DNA of 64,000 nt from Maricaulis sp. (lineage in GTDB: Bacteria; Pseudomonadota; Alphaproteobacteria; Caulobacterales; Maricaulaceae), in contig NZMJ01000012.1 of assembly GCA_002692855.1 (NCBI GenBank), forward strand, positions 192,506 through 256,505, given 5' to 3'. Every line of letters begins with the position of its first letter. Positions within the stretch are counted from its first letter, which is position 1. This document shows positions 1-9,231 of this stretch, piece after piece. Below the pieces are notes generated by a model, which was not told where the DNA came from, searched no databases, and saw only the letters and a list, made by a program, of their open reading frames with translations. The translations under genes and the position numbers were made by a program.

Positions 1-2
1 TT

Positions 3-866
3 TTCCGGGCCGACCTGCGCGGCGCGGAATTGCGCGGTGCCAACTTTCAGGGCGCGCGGCTGGACGAAGCCGATTTTCGTGAAGCGACCTATATCCGCCA
101 AAGAACCCCCGGCGACGGGCACACTGAGGGCGAGGTCAGCGAGACCATCACCCGCCGGGTCGATTTCAGCGACTGCACATTGCGCCGCGCCCGGTTCGGA
201 AAAGCCAAGCTGGCAGGGGCGAACTTTGCCGGTGCCAATCTGTCGGGCGCCGATCTCGATGGCGCCGAGTTTGGCGAAGCCGATTTCACCGGCACGATAC
301 TGACGGGCGTGGACCTGAAGAAAATCCGTTTGCCGAAGGAGTGTCTGAGCCGCGCTGTGCTCGACCCATCCCGTGCGGCTTTCGAGCGCCGGGAAGCGAT
401 TCTGACCATGATCGAGGAGGCCGAGACCTGGGCCGCGACCAGCGGCAGCAGCGGAAAGCTTCTGACCCTGACCGGGGAGGACATCCGTCCCCTTGCCGGT
501 GACCTGTCCGACGTTCATCTGCCTTTGTCGACCTTCACCGACATTCGCGCGATTGGCTGCAACTTCTCCAGGAGCCTTCTGGCCGGGTCCGTTTTCGAGC
601 GATGCGATCTGCGCGAGGCCGATTTCACCGACGCGGACTTGCGCGGGGTGCGGTTCGAGAACTGCCGAATGAATGAAGCAGACCTGCGGCGCGCACGTCT
701 GGGACCGGTCAATTTCGCCGACCGGGGAATCCGGGACACTGAGTTCGGCGCGTGCAGCGTGTTCAACCTGTCCCTCTCGCCGGGGGTTGCGGAACGCTAC
801 GGGCTGGTCACAGCACCCGTGCTGCAAAGCGAGCCGTCCGGAACGCGCCGCCAGGCCGCCGGTTGA
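3..866 (+). CDS. Pentapeptide-repeat protein, 5' end cut by window edge
   Basis: Reading frame is open from the first bases of the window, so the true start lies upstream; a TTG at 30 is only an internal codon. The translation shows two blocks of pentapeptide repeats of the A(D/N)LxX type, for example GANFAGANLSGADLDGAEF in the first block, which predict a right-handed quadrilateral beta helix. The blocks are split by about 60 residues of charged, probably helical sequence (roughly positions 360-520). The last 40 residues are not repeated. Family members range from DNA-gyrase mimics to scaffold proteins, so no specific role can be given. It ends tail to tail with the glutaminase gene, 15 bases away. 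Confidence 0.85.
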   Translation, partial: FRADLRGAELRGANFQGARLDEADFREATYIRQRTPGDGHTEGEVSETITRRVDFSDCTLRRARFGKAKLAGANFAGANLSGADLDGAEFGEADFTGTILTGVDLKKIRLPKECLSRAVLDPSRAAFERREAILTMIEEAETWAATSGSSGKLLTLTGEDIRPLAGDLSDVHLPLSTFTDIRAIGCNFSRSLLAGSVFERCDLREADFTDADLRGVRFENCRMNEADLRRARLGPVNFADRGIRDTEFGACSVFNLSLSPGVAERYGLVTAPVLQSEPSGTRRQAAG

Positions 867-881
867 GCGCAGGGCTATCCG

Positions 882-1811
882 TCAGAAGATCGACAGACCG
901 GTTTTGCGCGTGAACAATTCGAGCGCTGCCGTGCCGACATGTGAATTGCCAAGTTCGTCAAGCTCGGGCGACCACACACAGATCGAATACTTTCCGGGGA
1001 TGATCCCGACAATCCCGCCGCCGACTCCGCTCTTGGCGGGAATCCCGACGCGGAAGGCGAAATTCCCGACCCCGTCATAGAGCCCGCAGGTCAGCAGCAG
1101 GGAATTGACCCGCTTGACCCGCAGGGCCGGAAACCTTTGCTCGCCCGAGGACGGAACGACGCCTTCATTCGCCAGCGGCAGGAAGGCCCGCGCGAGGTCC
1201 ATCGCGGACATCGCGATGGCGCATTGCCGGAAATAGAGGTGCAGGACCCGGTGCGCCTCGGCGCGCAGATTGCCGTGTGATTTCAGGAAATGCGCAATCG
1301 CCGCGTTACGGTGGCCGTGATCTTCTTCGGATCGCGCCACCTCCTCGTCGATGATGATGCCCGGATTGCCGGCCAGCTTGCGCACCATGTTCATCAGGTG
1401 GGGCACGGGGCTGGCCGAATGCGCGGCAATCGCGTCGGTCACCACGATGGCGCCGGAATTGATGAAGGGGTTGCGCGGAATTCCGCGTTCATTCTCCAGC
1501 TGCATCAGCGAATTGAAGGGCGTCCCGGAGGGCTCGCGGCCGACCCGCTCCCACAACTCGTCGGGTGGGATGGTTTCCAGCGCCAGGAGCAGGGTGAAGA
1601 CTTTCGAGATCGACTGGATCGAGAAGGAACGCAGCGCCTCTCCCGTACGCCACTCGGAGCCGTCGACGGCACATACCGCCATCGCGAACCTGTCACCCGG
1701 AATGCGGGCGAGCGCAGGGATGTAGTCGGCGACCTTGCCCTTGCCGAACTCCGGCTTCACCGCCTCGGCGATCTCGTCGATCAGGGACTGGATGTCGGGG
1801 CGCTTGCTCAA
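882..1811 (-). CDS. glsA: Glutaminase
   Basis: Hydrolyses L-glutamine to glutamate and ammonia in the cytosol; serine-dependent beta-lactamase-like fold. The 309-residue product matches the usual family length of about 305-310. The SxxK catalytic motif is visible as S67-I-S-K70 within FSIQSISKVF, followed by the family signatures NPFINSGAI and, near the C-terminus, GIPAKSGVGGGI. Start chosen is a TTG at 1811 that overlaps the TGA of the upstream fghA as TTGA, which gives the right length; an in-frame extension to 2525 runs antiparallel through fghA in another frame and is not real. It is the last gene of the formaldehyde operon, an unusual place for a glutaminase. Confidence 0.93.
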   Translation of the reverse strand: MSKRPDIQSLIDEIAEAVKPEFGKGKVADYIPALARIPGDRFAMAVCAVDGSEWRTGEALRSFSIQSISKVFTLLLALETIPPDELWERVGREPSGTPFNSLMQLENERGIPRNPFINSGAIVVTDAIAAHSASPVPHLMNMVRKLAGNPGIIIDEEVARSEEDHGHRNAAIAHFLKSHGNLRAEAHRVLHLYFRQCAIAMSAMDLARAFLPLANEGVVPSSGEQRFPALRVKRVNSLLLTCGLYDGVGNFAFRVGIPAKSGVGGGIVGIIPGKYSICVWSPELDELGNSHVGTAALELFTRKTGLSIF

Positions 1812-2653
1812 GCCTTCAGTCTCTCGGCATGCCAGGCGAGATGGCCGGCCATGAAGGTCGAGATGAAGTAGTAGGAATGATCGTATCCGGCCTGCCGCCG
1901 CAGCGTCAGATCGATCCCGGTCCCGGCGCAGGCAGATTCCAGCAATTCCGGCTTCAGCTGTTCGGTCAGGAAATTGTCCGCCCCGCCCTGGTCGACCAGG
2001 ATCTCCGGCACGCGTGCGCCGTCCGCGATCAGGGCGCAGGCATCGTATTCGCGCCAAGCGCTCCTGTCTGGCCCGAGATATCCGGTCAGCGCTTTCTCCC
2101 CCCACGGGCAATGGAGCGGCGAGACAATCGGCGCGAAGGCCGACACGGCCTTGAATTGCTGCGGATTGCGCAAGGCAATGGTCAGCGCGCCATGCCCGCC
2201 CATGGAATGGCCCATGATGGACTGGCGCGTCATGTCGGCGGGGAAGTTCGCGCCGATCAGTTCCGGCAATTCCCGCTCGATATAGGACCGCATGCGGTAA
2301 TGCTCCGCATACGGTTTTTGCGTCGCGTCGACATAGAACCCGGCGCCCAGTCCGAAGTCGTATGCGCCTTCGGGATCGTCCGGAACGCCTTCGCCGCGCG
2401 GGCTCGTGTCCGGCGCGACGAAGATCACGCCATGCTCGACGCAGGCGGCGCGAAATTCGCCCTTCTCGGTGACATTGGCATGGGTGCAGGTCAGGCCCGA
2501 CAGATACCAGACAATCGGCAAGCACGTGCCCGCCTCATGCTCGGGTACGAAGACCGAAAAGGTCATCTCGGTCCCGGTTTCGGCGCTGGCGTGGGCATAG
2601 ACGCCCTGAACGCCGCCATGGGACTTGGTCTCGGACTTCGTCGTCAGGGTCAT
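1808..2653 (-). CDS. fghA: S-formylglutathione hydrolase
   Basis: Hydrolyses S-formylglutathione to formate and glutathione, the second step of glutathione-dependent formaldehyde oxidation. The 281-residue length is standard for this esterase-D type alpha/beta hydrolase. Visible features are the oxyanion region LSGLTCTHAN, the nucleophile elbow GHSMGG (Ser150), the acid region VDQGGADNFL and the catalytic His in GYDHSYYF. ATG at 2653 overlaps the stop of the upstream VOC gene as ATGA, so translation is probably coupled. The gene that makes its substrate (class III alcohol dehydrogenase) is two genes upstream in the same operon. Confidence 0.97.
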   Translation of the reverse strand: MTLTTKSETKSHGGVQGVYAHASAETGTEMTFSVFVPEHEAGTCLPIVWYLSGLTCTHANVTEKGEFRAACVEHGVIFVAPDTSPRGEGVPDDPEGAYDFGLGAGFYVDATQKPYAEHYRMRSYIERELPELIGANFPADMTRQSIMGHSMGGHGALTIALRNPQQFKAVSAFAPIVSPLHCPWGEKALTGYLGPDRSAWREYDACALIADGARVPEILVDQGGADNFLTEQLKPELLESACAGTGIDLTLRRQAGYDHSYYFISTFMAGHLAWHAERLKA

Positions 2654-3033
2654 TTATTGCGCACCGGGTGCAGCGCGCAGATCTTGTTGCCGGCCGGGTC
2701 ACGCAGATAGGCGAGATAAAAGACCGGGGGTTCGCCGCGATAGCCGGGCGGGTCCTCGATTGCCGTGCCTCCATGCGCGAGACCGGCGGCGTGGAAGGCA
2801 TCGGCCAGCTCCGGTGTCTTCGCAAAGAAACCGATGGTCGAGCCGTTGGCGCAACTCGCCGGCTGGCCGTCGATCGGCTTTGACAGGGCGAATGTGCCGC
2901 GGGGTGTGCGGTAGAAGACACGGCCCTTCTCGTCGGCTTCGCCCGGCGGAATACCGAGCGCACCAAGTGCTGCGTCGTAGAAGGCTTTCGAGGCGGCGAC
3001 ATCGTCGGCACCGAGCATGACGTGGCTGAACAT
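2650..3033 (-). CDS. VOC (glyoxalase/bleomycin-resistance fold) protein
   Basis: A 127-residue single vicinal-oxygen-chelate domain: it begins with SHVMLGADDVAASKAFYDA and ends with YLRDPAGNKICALH, the typical start and end of glyoxalase-like proteins. Substrate and metal are not determinable by eye. It sits between the formaldehyde dehydrogenase and S-formylglutathione hydrolase genes; the stop overlaps the next start as ATGA and the previous gene ends only 11 bases before its ATG. The place suggests handling of a glutathione or aldehyde adduct, which is inference from context. A role as antibiotic-resistance protein is less likely. Confidence 0.9.
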   Translation of the reverse strand: MFSHVMLGADDVAASKAFYDAALGALGIPPGEADEKGRVFYRTPRGTFALSKPIDGQPASCANGSTIGFFAKTPELADAFHAAGLAHGGTAIEDPPGYRGEPPVFYLAYLRDPAGNKICALHPVRNK

Positions 3034-3044
3034 GGACGTCCTTT

Positions 3045-4157
3045 CTAGTAAACGACGACGCTGCGGATGCTTTCGCCTGCATGCATCAGGTCGAAGCCCT
3101 TGTTGATCTCTTCAAGCGACAGCGTGTGTGTGATCATCGGATCGATCTGGATCTTGCCGCCCATATACCAGTCGACGATCTTCGGCACGTCGGTCCGGCC
3201 TCTTGCGCCGCCGAAGGCTGTGCCCTTCCACACTCGGCCCGTGACCAGCTGGAAGGGCCGCGTCGCGATTTCCTTGCCGGCCTCTGCCACGCCGATGATG
3301 ATGCTTTCGCCCCAGCCCCGGTGACAGGCCTCGAGCGCGGTGCGCATCACCTCGGTATTGCCGGTGCAGTCGAACGTGTAGTCCGCCCCGCCATCGGTCA
3401 TGGCGAGGAGCTTTTCGAGCGTATCCTCGCGGCTCATTCCCTTGGTGTTGAGGAAGTCGGTCATGCCGAATTTCCGGCCCCAGTCCTCGCGGTCGGGGTT
3501 GATGTCGACGCCGATGATCCGGTCCGCCCCGGCCAGCTTCGCGCCCTGGATGACGTTCAGGCCGATCCCGCCGAGCCCGAAGACGACGACATTCGCGCCG
3601 GGCTCGACCTTGGCGGTGTTCACCACCGCGCCCACGCCCGTCGTCACGCCGCAGCCGATATAGCAGCTGGTCTCGAATGGGGCGTCCTCGCGGATTTTCG
3701 CGACCGCGATTTCCGGCAGGACGGTGAAGTTCGAGAAGGTCGAGCACCCCATATAGTGGAAAATCGTCTGGCCCTTGTAGCTGAACCGGCTGGTCCCGTC
3801 GGGCATCAGTCCCTTGCCCTGGGTGGCGCGGATCGCCGTGCACAGATTGGTCTTCTGGCTGAGGCAGCTTTTGCACTGGCGGCATTCCGGCGTGTAGAGC
3901 GGGATGACGTGATCGCCTGCCTTCACGCTGGTCACGCCCGCGCCGACCTCACGCACGATCCCCGCGCCCTCATGGCCGAGGACGGAAGGGAACAGGCCTT
4001 CGCTGTCAAACCCGTCCAGCGTATAGGCGTCGGTGTGGCAGATTCCGGTCGCCATGATCTCGACCAGCACTTCCCCCGCCTTCGGTCCCTCAAGGTCCAG
4101 CTCCACGATTTCGAGCGGTTTCCTGGCTTCAAAGGCAACGGCAGCGCGGGTTTTCAT
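3045..4157 (-). CDS. frmA: S-(hydroxymethyl)glutathione dehydrogenase (class III alcohol dehydrogenase)
   Basis: Zinc- and NAD-dependent oxidation of S-hydroxymethylglutathione (formaldehyde plus GSH) to S-formylglutathione. Features: catalytic-zinc GICHTDAYT and GHEGAGIV, the four structural-zinc cysteines in [17 protein letters not shown], and the nucleotide-binding [10 protein letters not shown]. Starting at the ATG at 4157 gives 370 residues, the usual length, with a GGAG Shine-Dalgarno eight bases upstream. An in-frame TTG at 4175 would place that Shine-Dalgarno inside the gene and is less likely. First gene of the four-gene minus-strand operon and divergent from fhs. Confidence 0.97.
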   Translation of the reverse strand: MKTRAAVAFEARKPLEIVELDLEGPKAGEVLVEIMATGICHTDAYTLDGFDSEGLFPSVLGHEGAGIVREVGAGVTSVKAGDHVIPLYTPECRQCKSCLSQKTNLCTAIRATQGKGLMPDGTSRFSYKGQTIFHYMGCSTFSNFTVLPEIAVAKIREDAPFETSCYIGCGVTTGVGAVVNTAKVEPGANVVVFGLGGIGLNVIQGAKLAGADRIIGVDINPDREDWGRKFGMTDFLNTKGMSREDTLEKLLAMTDGGADYTFDCTGNTEVMRTALEACHRGWGESIIIGVAEAGKEIATRPFQLVTGRVWKGTAFGGARGRTDVPKIVDWYMGGKIQIDPMITHTLSLEEINKGFDLMHAGESIRSVVVY

Positions 4158-4368
4158 CAGGGCGTCTCCGGTCAAATCAGTGAATACCGAGCATAGGGCG
4201 GATCGCGCGCCGATCCACCGGGGAAATGGGTGGGCGCGGCTTCAGCTGCAGAGCTTGCGGCTTGATCCCTGCAGCCTCTCCCGCGAAGCTGCGCCAACCA
4301 CCGCCGGTCCCGTCCGGAACCGGAGTTTCCCGGCTTGCCGCCGCGCCTGATCTCAACGGAGCCCGCCC
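4158..4368. promoter_or_regulatory. Divergent intergenic region frmA/fhs with one palindrome
   Basis: This 211-base gap must hold promoters for both the frmA operon (leftward) and fhs (rightward). The only clear structure is a perfect inverted repeat at 4200-4216, GGATCG-N5-CGATCC, a plausible regulator site. No confident -35/-10 pair was found by eye, and no FrmR- or similar regulator gene lies next to it. Confidence 0.35.
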
Positions 4369-6090
4369 ATGAAGGACGCCCCGAAAACACCCGCGCTTGA
4401 TCACCTGCCGCCGCCGGGATCGCCGGACATCGAGATTGCCCGAGCGGCGAGGATGCGGCCCATCCTGCCCTTGATGGAAGAGAAGCTGGGCATACCGGCC
4501 GACGCGATGCTGCCCTATGGCCACCATAAGGCCAAGCTGTCGCACGCCTATCTCGATACGCTGAAGGACGCGCCGCTCGGCAAGCTGGTTCTGGTCACGG
4601 CCGTCACGCCGACCCCGGCAGGCGAGGGCAAGACGACGACCAGTGTCGGCCTCAATGACGGGCTGAACCGGATCGGCCAGAAGTCGCTGGTCTGCCTGCG
4701 TGAACCTTCGCTCGGCCCCTGCTTCGGGATGAAGGGCGGCGCAGCGGGTGGCGGCCGCGCGCAGGTCGTTCCGATGGAAGACATCAACTTGCATTTCAAC
4801 GGTGACTTCCACGCCATCACGGCGGCCAACAATCTGCTCGCGGCGATGATCGACAATCACATCCACTGGGGCCGCGATCCGGTCATCGATCCGCGCCGCA
4901 TCACCTGGAAACGGGTGCTCGACATGAATGACCGGGCGCTGCGCGACGTGGTGATCGGGCTGGGCGGGCCGGTCCACGGCGTGCCGCGCGAAAGCGGTTT
5001 TGACATCACCGTCGCGTCCGAAGTGATGGCGATCTTCTGTCTCGCCAGCGATCTTCACGATCTGGAACGCCGGTTGGCGGCGATGATCGTCGGGTTTACG
5101 CCGGACAACCAGCCGGTAACGGCCGGCGACATCGGTGCGGACGGCGCGATGGCGGTCCTGCTGCGCGATGCGCTTCAGCCCAACCTGGTGCAGAGCATCG
5201 AGCATGCACCGGCCATGATTCACGGCGGCCCCTTCGCCAACATCGCCCATGGCTGCAATTCGGTGATGGCGACAAAGGCTGCGCTCGCACTGGCCGACAT
5301 TGTCGTGACCGAGGCGGGATTCGGCGCCGATCTTGGCGCGGAGAAATTCCTCGACATCAAATGCCGCCAGTCCGGGCTGCGCCCCGACGCTGTGGTGCTG
5401 GTGTGCACCATCCGGGCCCTGAAAATGCAGGGCGGTGTAAAGAAAGAGGGTCTCGCAGCCCCCGACCCGTCTGCCGTGTCGCGCGGCGTCGTGAACCTGA
5501 AGCGGCATATCGAGAATCTGCAGCAATTCGGCGTGACGCCGGTTGTCACGATCAATCACATCACCACCGATACCGACGAGGAAATCGCCGTGGTGAGCGA
5601 AGTCTGCGCCGCGATGGGTGCGCCAATTGCCGTTTCGCGCCATTGGGCGGAAGGCGGTGCCGGGGCCGAGGAACTGGCCCGCACGGTTCTCGATCGCCTG
5701 AATTCGGGAAAACCCGAGATCGAACTGCTCTACCCTGACGCCATGCCGCTGGCCGACAAGGTCCGTACCGTGGCGCAGCGCATCTACGGTGCGTCGGGCA
5801 TCCAGCTGTCGATGCGCGCCGCCAAAAGCCTCGCTGAGTTCACGGAGATGGGCTTTGGCAATTTGCCGGTCTGCATCGCCAAGACCCAGTACAGCTTCTC
5901 GTCAGATCCCGGCCTGCTGGGCGCACCCGACGGCCATGTCCTGCCCGTGCGCGAGGCACGGCTGTCCGCAGGTGCGGGTTTCGTCGTCGCAATCTGCGGT
6001 GATGTGATGACCATGCCCGGCCTTCCGCGCCATCCCGCAGCCCTCGACATCCGGCTTGGACCGGACGGCGAGATCGTCGGGCTCAGCTAG
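4369..6090 (+). CDS. fhs: Formate--tetrahydrofolate ligase
   Basis: ATP-dependent ligation of formate to tetrahydrofolate, giving 10-formyl-THF for purine, fMet and serine synthesis. The 573-residue product is slightly longer than the usual 556 or so because of a proline-rich N-terminus. The P-loop [16 protein letters not shown] is clear, followed by the family-typical [30 protein letters not shown] and the C-terminal [16 protein letters not shown] and [10 protein letters not shown] blocks. ATG at 4369 follows GGAG with seven bases of spacing. It is divergent from the formaldehyde operon, whose end product is formate, so the two transcripts probably form one route from formaldehyde into the folate pool. 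Confidence 0.98.
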   Translation: MKDAPKTPALDHLPPPGSPDIEIARAARMRPILPLMEEKLGIPADAMLPYGHHKAKLSHAYLDTLKDAPLGKLVLVTAVTPTPAGEGKTTTSVGLNDGLNRIGQKSLVCLREPSLGPCFGMKGGAAGGGRAQVVPMEDINLHFNGDFHAITAANNLLAAMIDNHIHWGRDPVIDPRRITWKRVLDMNDRALRDVVIGLGGPVHGVPRESGFDITVASEVMAIFCLASDLHDLERRLAAMIVGFTPDNQPVTAGDIGADGAMAVLLRDALQPNLVQSIEHAPAMIHGGPFANIAHGCNSVMATKAALALADIVVTEAGFGADLGAEKFLDIKCRQSGLRPDAVVLVCTIRALKMQGGVKKEGLAAPDPSAVSRGVVNLKRHIENLQQFGVTPVVTINHITTDTDEEIAVVSEVCAAMGAPIAVSRHWAEGGAGAEELARTVLDRLNSGKPEIELLYPDAMPLADKVRTVAQRIYGASGIQLSMRAAKSLAEFTEMGFGNLPVCIAKTQYSFSSDPGLLGAPDGHVLPVREARLSAGAGFVVAICGDVMTMPGLPRHPAALDIRLGPDGEIVGLS

Positions 6091-6096
6091 GGCGGT

Positions 6097-9000
6097 TCAC
6101 GCCGGTCCGGTTTCCGCCTCGACACGCGGTTCAGCCGGATCGTCAGCGCGAATGCCGAAGAAAAGCGCATAGAGCACCGGTACCGCGATCATTGTGAGGA
6201 TCGTCGCGAAGGTCAGGCCGCCGATGATCGTGACCGCCATCGCCTGGAAGAAGGCGTCGAAGATCAGCGGCGCCATGCCCAGCACGGTCGTGACGGCCGC
6301 GAGCAGGACCGGCCGCAGGCGGCTGATTGCACCATCTCGCACTGCGGCAAACCGGTCGTCGCCGCGCGCAATGCGCTGGTCGATCTCGTCCACCAGGACA
6401 ATCGCGTTCTTGATCAGCATGCCCGACAGGGACAACAGCCCGAGCAGGGCTGTGAAGCTGAAGGCCACCCCTGTCACCAGAAGGCCGATCACCACGCCAT
6501 TGACCGCCATCGGAACGATCGCCCAGATGATCAGCGGCTGACGCACTTTCGCGAACAGCACGAAGGAGATGGTCAGCATCACCACGAGCGTGAAGGGCAA
6601 TTGCCCGCCAAGCGCTTCATTAGCCTGCGCAGAACTTTCGTACTCGCCGCCCCACTCGCGCGAATACCCTGCCGGCAACGGCACTGAATCGACGATCTCA
6701 CTGAACTGGCCGAAGGCTTCAACGGCGGTCTGCCCGGCGGGCGGGTTGCCCTGGACCGAGAGCGTCCGCATCCGGTTTCGCCGCTGGATCAGGGCTTCCT
6801 CGGGAACCAGTTCAAAGCGCGACACCACCTGGTTGAGCGGCACATAGGCGTTCTGCGCCGGACTCCAGACCAGCCGGTCTTCCAGCGCACCGGCACCCGT
6901 GCGTTCGCTGGCAGGCGCACGCGCAATGATCGGGATCAGGGTTTCGCCGTCGCGGAACACGCCGATCGGCGCCCCGACCGTCGCGAAATTCATCATGTCG
7001 GCAATGCTCTGGCGCGTGACCCCGGCATTGCGGGTCCGGTCCTCCATGATGACGGGACGCAGCACCGAAACCTGGTTTCGCCAGTTGGTCCGCAGGTCCA
7101 CGAAATCTGTCTGCGCGCTCAGGCGGGCCAGCGCCTCGTCGCTCAGCGCCCGGAGGATTTCGGTATCCGGCCCCACGAAGCGGGCTTCCAGCTTGGCCCC
7201 GGCCGGGGGCCCGAACACGATCCGGTCGATCCGGATCTCCGCATCGGGATAGGTTGTCCGGACATGCTCCAGAATGCGTTCGCCGAGCGCGGGAATTTCA
7301 TTGATGTGCGCCGTGCGCACGATCAGCTGCGCATAGGATGGCGACGGTTGTTCGGCATTGTAGGTCAGCATGAAACGGGTCGCGCCCGCGCCGACGAAGG
7401 TATCGAACTGGACGGTTTCGGGCTGCGCGCCGACAAAGCCGCCAATGGCCTGCGCCGCCTCGTCCGTCGACAATATGTCCGTCCCTTCGGGGAACTGGAT
7501 GTTGACGAAGAAAAGCGGCGTATTGGTCTCGGGGAAGAAGGACTGCCGGACCGCGCCGAAGCCCATATAGCTGACGATGGTCACCGCGATCAGCCCGGCC
7601 AGGACCAGCCAGCGCGCCCGAAGGGCGAGGTTGATCAGCGGGCGATAGACGGCAAACAGCGGCCCGCGATAGAGGCTGGCCTCGTCCTGGTCCTGCGCCC
7701 CTGCCGCAGCGGCCTGTTCGCGCTGGGCGGAAAACAGCCAGAAGCCGATCATCGGCACGACCGTCACCGCCAGCACCCAGCTGAGCAGTAGCGAAATCGC
7801 GATCACCGCGAACAACGAGAACAGGAACTCACCCGTCGCGTCGGGTGACAGTCCGATCCCGGCAAACGCCATGATGCCGATCACCGTCGCGCCCAGAAGC
7901 GGCCACTGCGTGTTCTTGACCGCTTCTTCTGCGGCTTCGAGCCGCCGCTTTCCGCGCTGCACGCCGGTCAGCATCCCCTCGGTCACCACGATCGCGTTGT
8001 CGACCAGCATGCCCATCGCGATGATGAGCGCGCCGAGCGAAATCCGCTCCATCTCGAGGCCGAACTGGTTCATGAAGAAGATCGTGCCGAGCACGGTCAG
8101 GAACAGCACCGACCCGACGGTCAGACCCGCGCGCCACCCCATCGACACCATCAGGACGATCACCACGATGGCGACCGACAGCGCGAGATTGATCAGGAAG
8201 TCGTTGATCGACCGGTTCACGACGACGTGCTGCTGATAGACCGGGTTCAGTTCGAACCCGACCGGAAGGTCGGCCCGCAATTCATCAAGCCGGGCCTCCA
8301 CCGCGTGACCCACATCGACGATGTTGGCATCGGCCTGACCTGCCACGCCGAGCGTGAAGGCGCGCTCATTGTTGTGGTAGATGAAGTTCATGGGCCGCTC
8401 GACGGCGGCGCGATGCACGCGCGCGACTTCCGACAGGCGGATCGCCTCGCGGCCGTTGCCCGGATTGATCAGCACATTCTCGATCGCCTCGACCCCGGAC
8501 AGGGATTGGGGAATGCCAATGCGGACATGGCGGTCATCAATCGAGACAGCGCCGCCATCGACAACGGTGTTTTCCGACCCGATGGCCTGCAGGAGCAAGT
8601 CATAGGACAGGCCGACCCGCGCCAATTCCTCCTGCGGCACTTCCACGAAGATGCGCTCTTCCGGCTCGCCATCGATTGCAACGCGCGCGACCCCGTCCAC
8701 GACGAGCAGTTCGCGGCGCAGCATCCGGGAAACGTCGCGAATCTGGCTGTCGGAATAGCCGTCGGCGGTGATGGCGTAGAAAATGCCGTAGGTTTCGCCG
8801 AAATCGTCGAAGATGACCGGCTCGCCCACGCCGGGCGGCAGGCTGGACGAGGCGTCGCGAACCCGCGCGCGCATGCGCGTCCAGATGTCGGCGAGCTCGG
8901 GTCCGTCGAACGTGTCGTCGATGACGACATGGATTTCCGCGATGCCGGGCGAGGATTCAGAACGGATCTCGTGAAGTTCGGACATTTGCTGAAGCGCCGT

Positions 9001-9228
9001 TTCGAGCACTTCGGCCACTTCCTCTTCGACCTCGAGCGCTGTCGCGCCGGGATAGGGCACGAAAACGACGGCTTCCTTGATCGTGAAGGACGGGTCTTCC
9101 AGCCTTCCGACATTGGCAAAACCGATAAGACCGCCGAGCAGGCAGAAGATGATGATCAGCCAGGTCAGGACCGGCTTTTCGATCGAGATCCGGGCGATGG
9201 ACCAGCTGGCAGAGGCCGAGTTTTCCAT
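6097..9228 (-). CDS. RND efflux permease, AcrB-like
   Basis: Inner-membrane proton-driven pump subunit of 1,043 residues, the typical HAE-1/AcrB length. It has the N-terminal transmembrane helix (PVLTWLIIIFCLLGGLIGFANVG), two large periplasmic loops and two groups of transmembrane helices. In helix 4 the proton-relay motif reads MLVDNAIVV, so the second aspartate of the AcrB LVDDAIVV motif is asparagine here. C-terminal half contains the helix-10 segment IKNAIVLVDEIDQRI. It is the third gene of the TetR-adaptor-permease operon and starts three bases after the adaptor stop. Substrate is unknown; no outer-membrane TolC-type partner is encoded nearby. It ends six bases from the convergent fhs stop. 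Confidence 0.95.
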   Translation of the reverse strand: MENSASASWSIARISIEKPVLTWLIIIFCLLGGLIGFANVGRLEDPSFTIKEAVVFVPYPGATALEVEEEVAEVLETALQQMSELHEIRSESSPGIAEIHVVIDDTFDGPELADIWTRMRARVRDASSSLPPGVGEPVIFDDFGETYGIFYAITADGYSDSQIRDVSRMLRRELLVVDGVARVAIDGEPEERIFVEVPQEELARVGLSYDLLLQAIGSENTVVDGGAVSIDDRHVRIGIPQSLSGVEAIENVLINPGNGREAIRLSEVARVHRAAVERPMNFIYHNNERAFTLGVAGQADANIVDVGHAVEARLDELRADLPVGFELNPVYQQHVVVNRSINDFLINLALSVAIVVIVLMVSMGWRAGLTVGSVLFLTVLGTIFFMNQFGLEMERISLGALIIAMGMLVDNAIVVTEGMLTGVQRGKRRLEAAEEAVKNTQWPLLGATVIGIMAFAGIGLSPDATGEFLFSLFAVIAISLLLSWVLAVTVVPMIGFWLFSAQREQAAAAGAQDQDEASLYRGPLFAVYRPLINLALRARWLVLAGLIAVTIVSYMGFGAVRQSFFPETNTPLFFVNIQFPEGTDILSTDEAAQAIGGFVGAQPETVQFDTFVGAGATRFMLTYNAEQPSPSYAQLIVRTAHINEIPALGERILEHVRTTYPDAEIRIDRIVFGPPAGAKLEARFVGPDTEILRALSDEALARLSAQTDFVDLRTNWRNQVSVLRPVIMEDRTRNAGVTRQSIADMMNFATVGAPIGVFRDGETLIPIIARAPASERTGAGALEDRLVWSPAQNAYVPLNQVVSRFELVPEEALIQRRNRMRTLSVQGNPPAGQTAVEAFGQFSEIVDSVPLPAGYSREWGGEYESSAQANEALGGQLPFTLVVMLTISFVLFAKVRQPLIIWAIVPMAVNGVVIGLLVTGVAFSFTALLGLLSLSGMLIKNAIVLVDEIDQRIARGDDRFAAVRDGAISRLRPVLLAAVTTVLGMAPLIFDAFFQAMAVTIIGGLTFATILTMIAVPVLYALFFGIRADDPAEPRVEAETGPA

Positions 9229-9231
9229 GAC

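Noticed and set aside
1812-2525. In-frame N-terminal extension of the glutaminase
   Set aside because: The extra part is an Arg-rich frame through fghA; the TTG at 1811 gives normal length and overlaps the fghA stop.
4177-5643. Long 488-codon open frame on the minus strand opposite fhs
   Set aside because: High GC produces long antisense frames. The product is a His/Arg/Asp-rich composition with no domain pattern, while the plus-strand fhs is a full-length, motif-complete enzyme.
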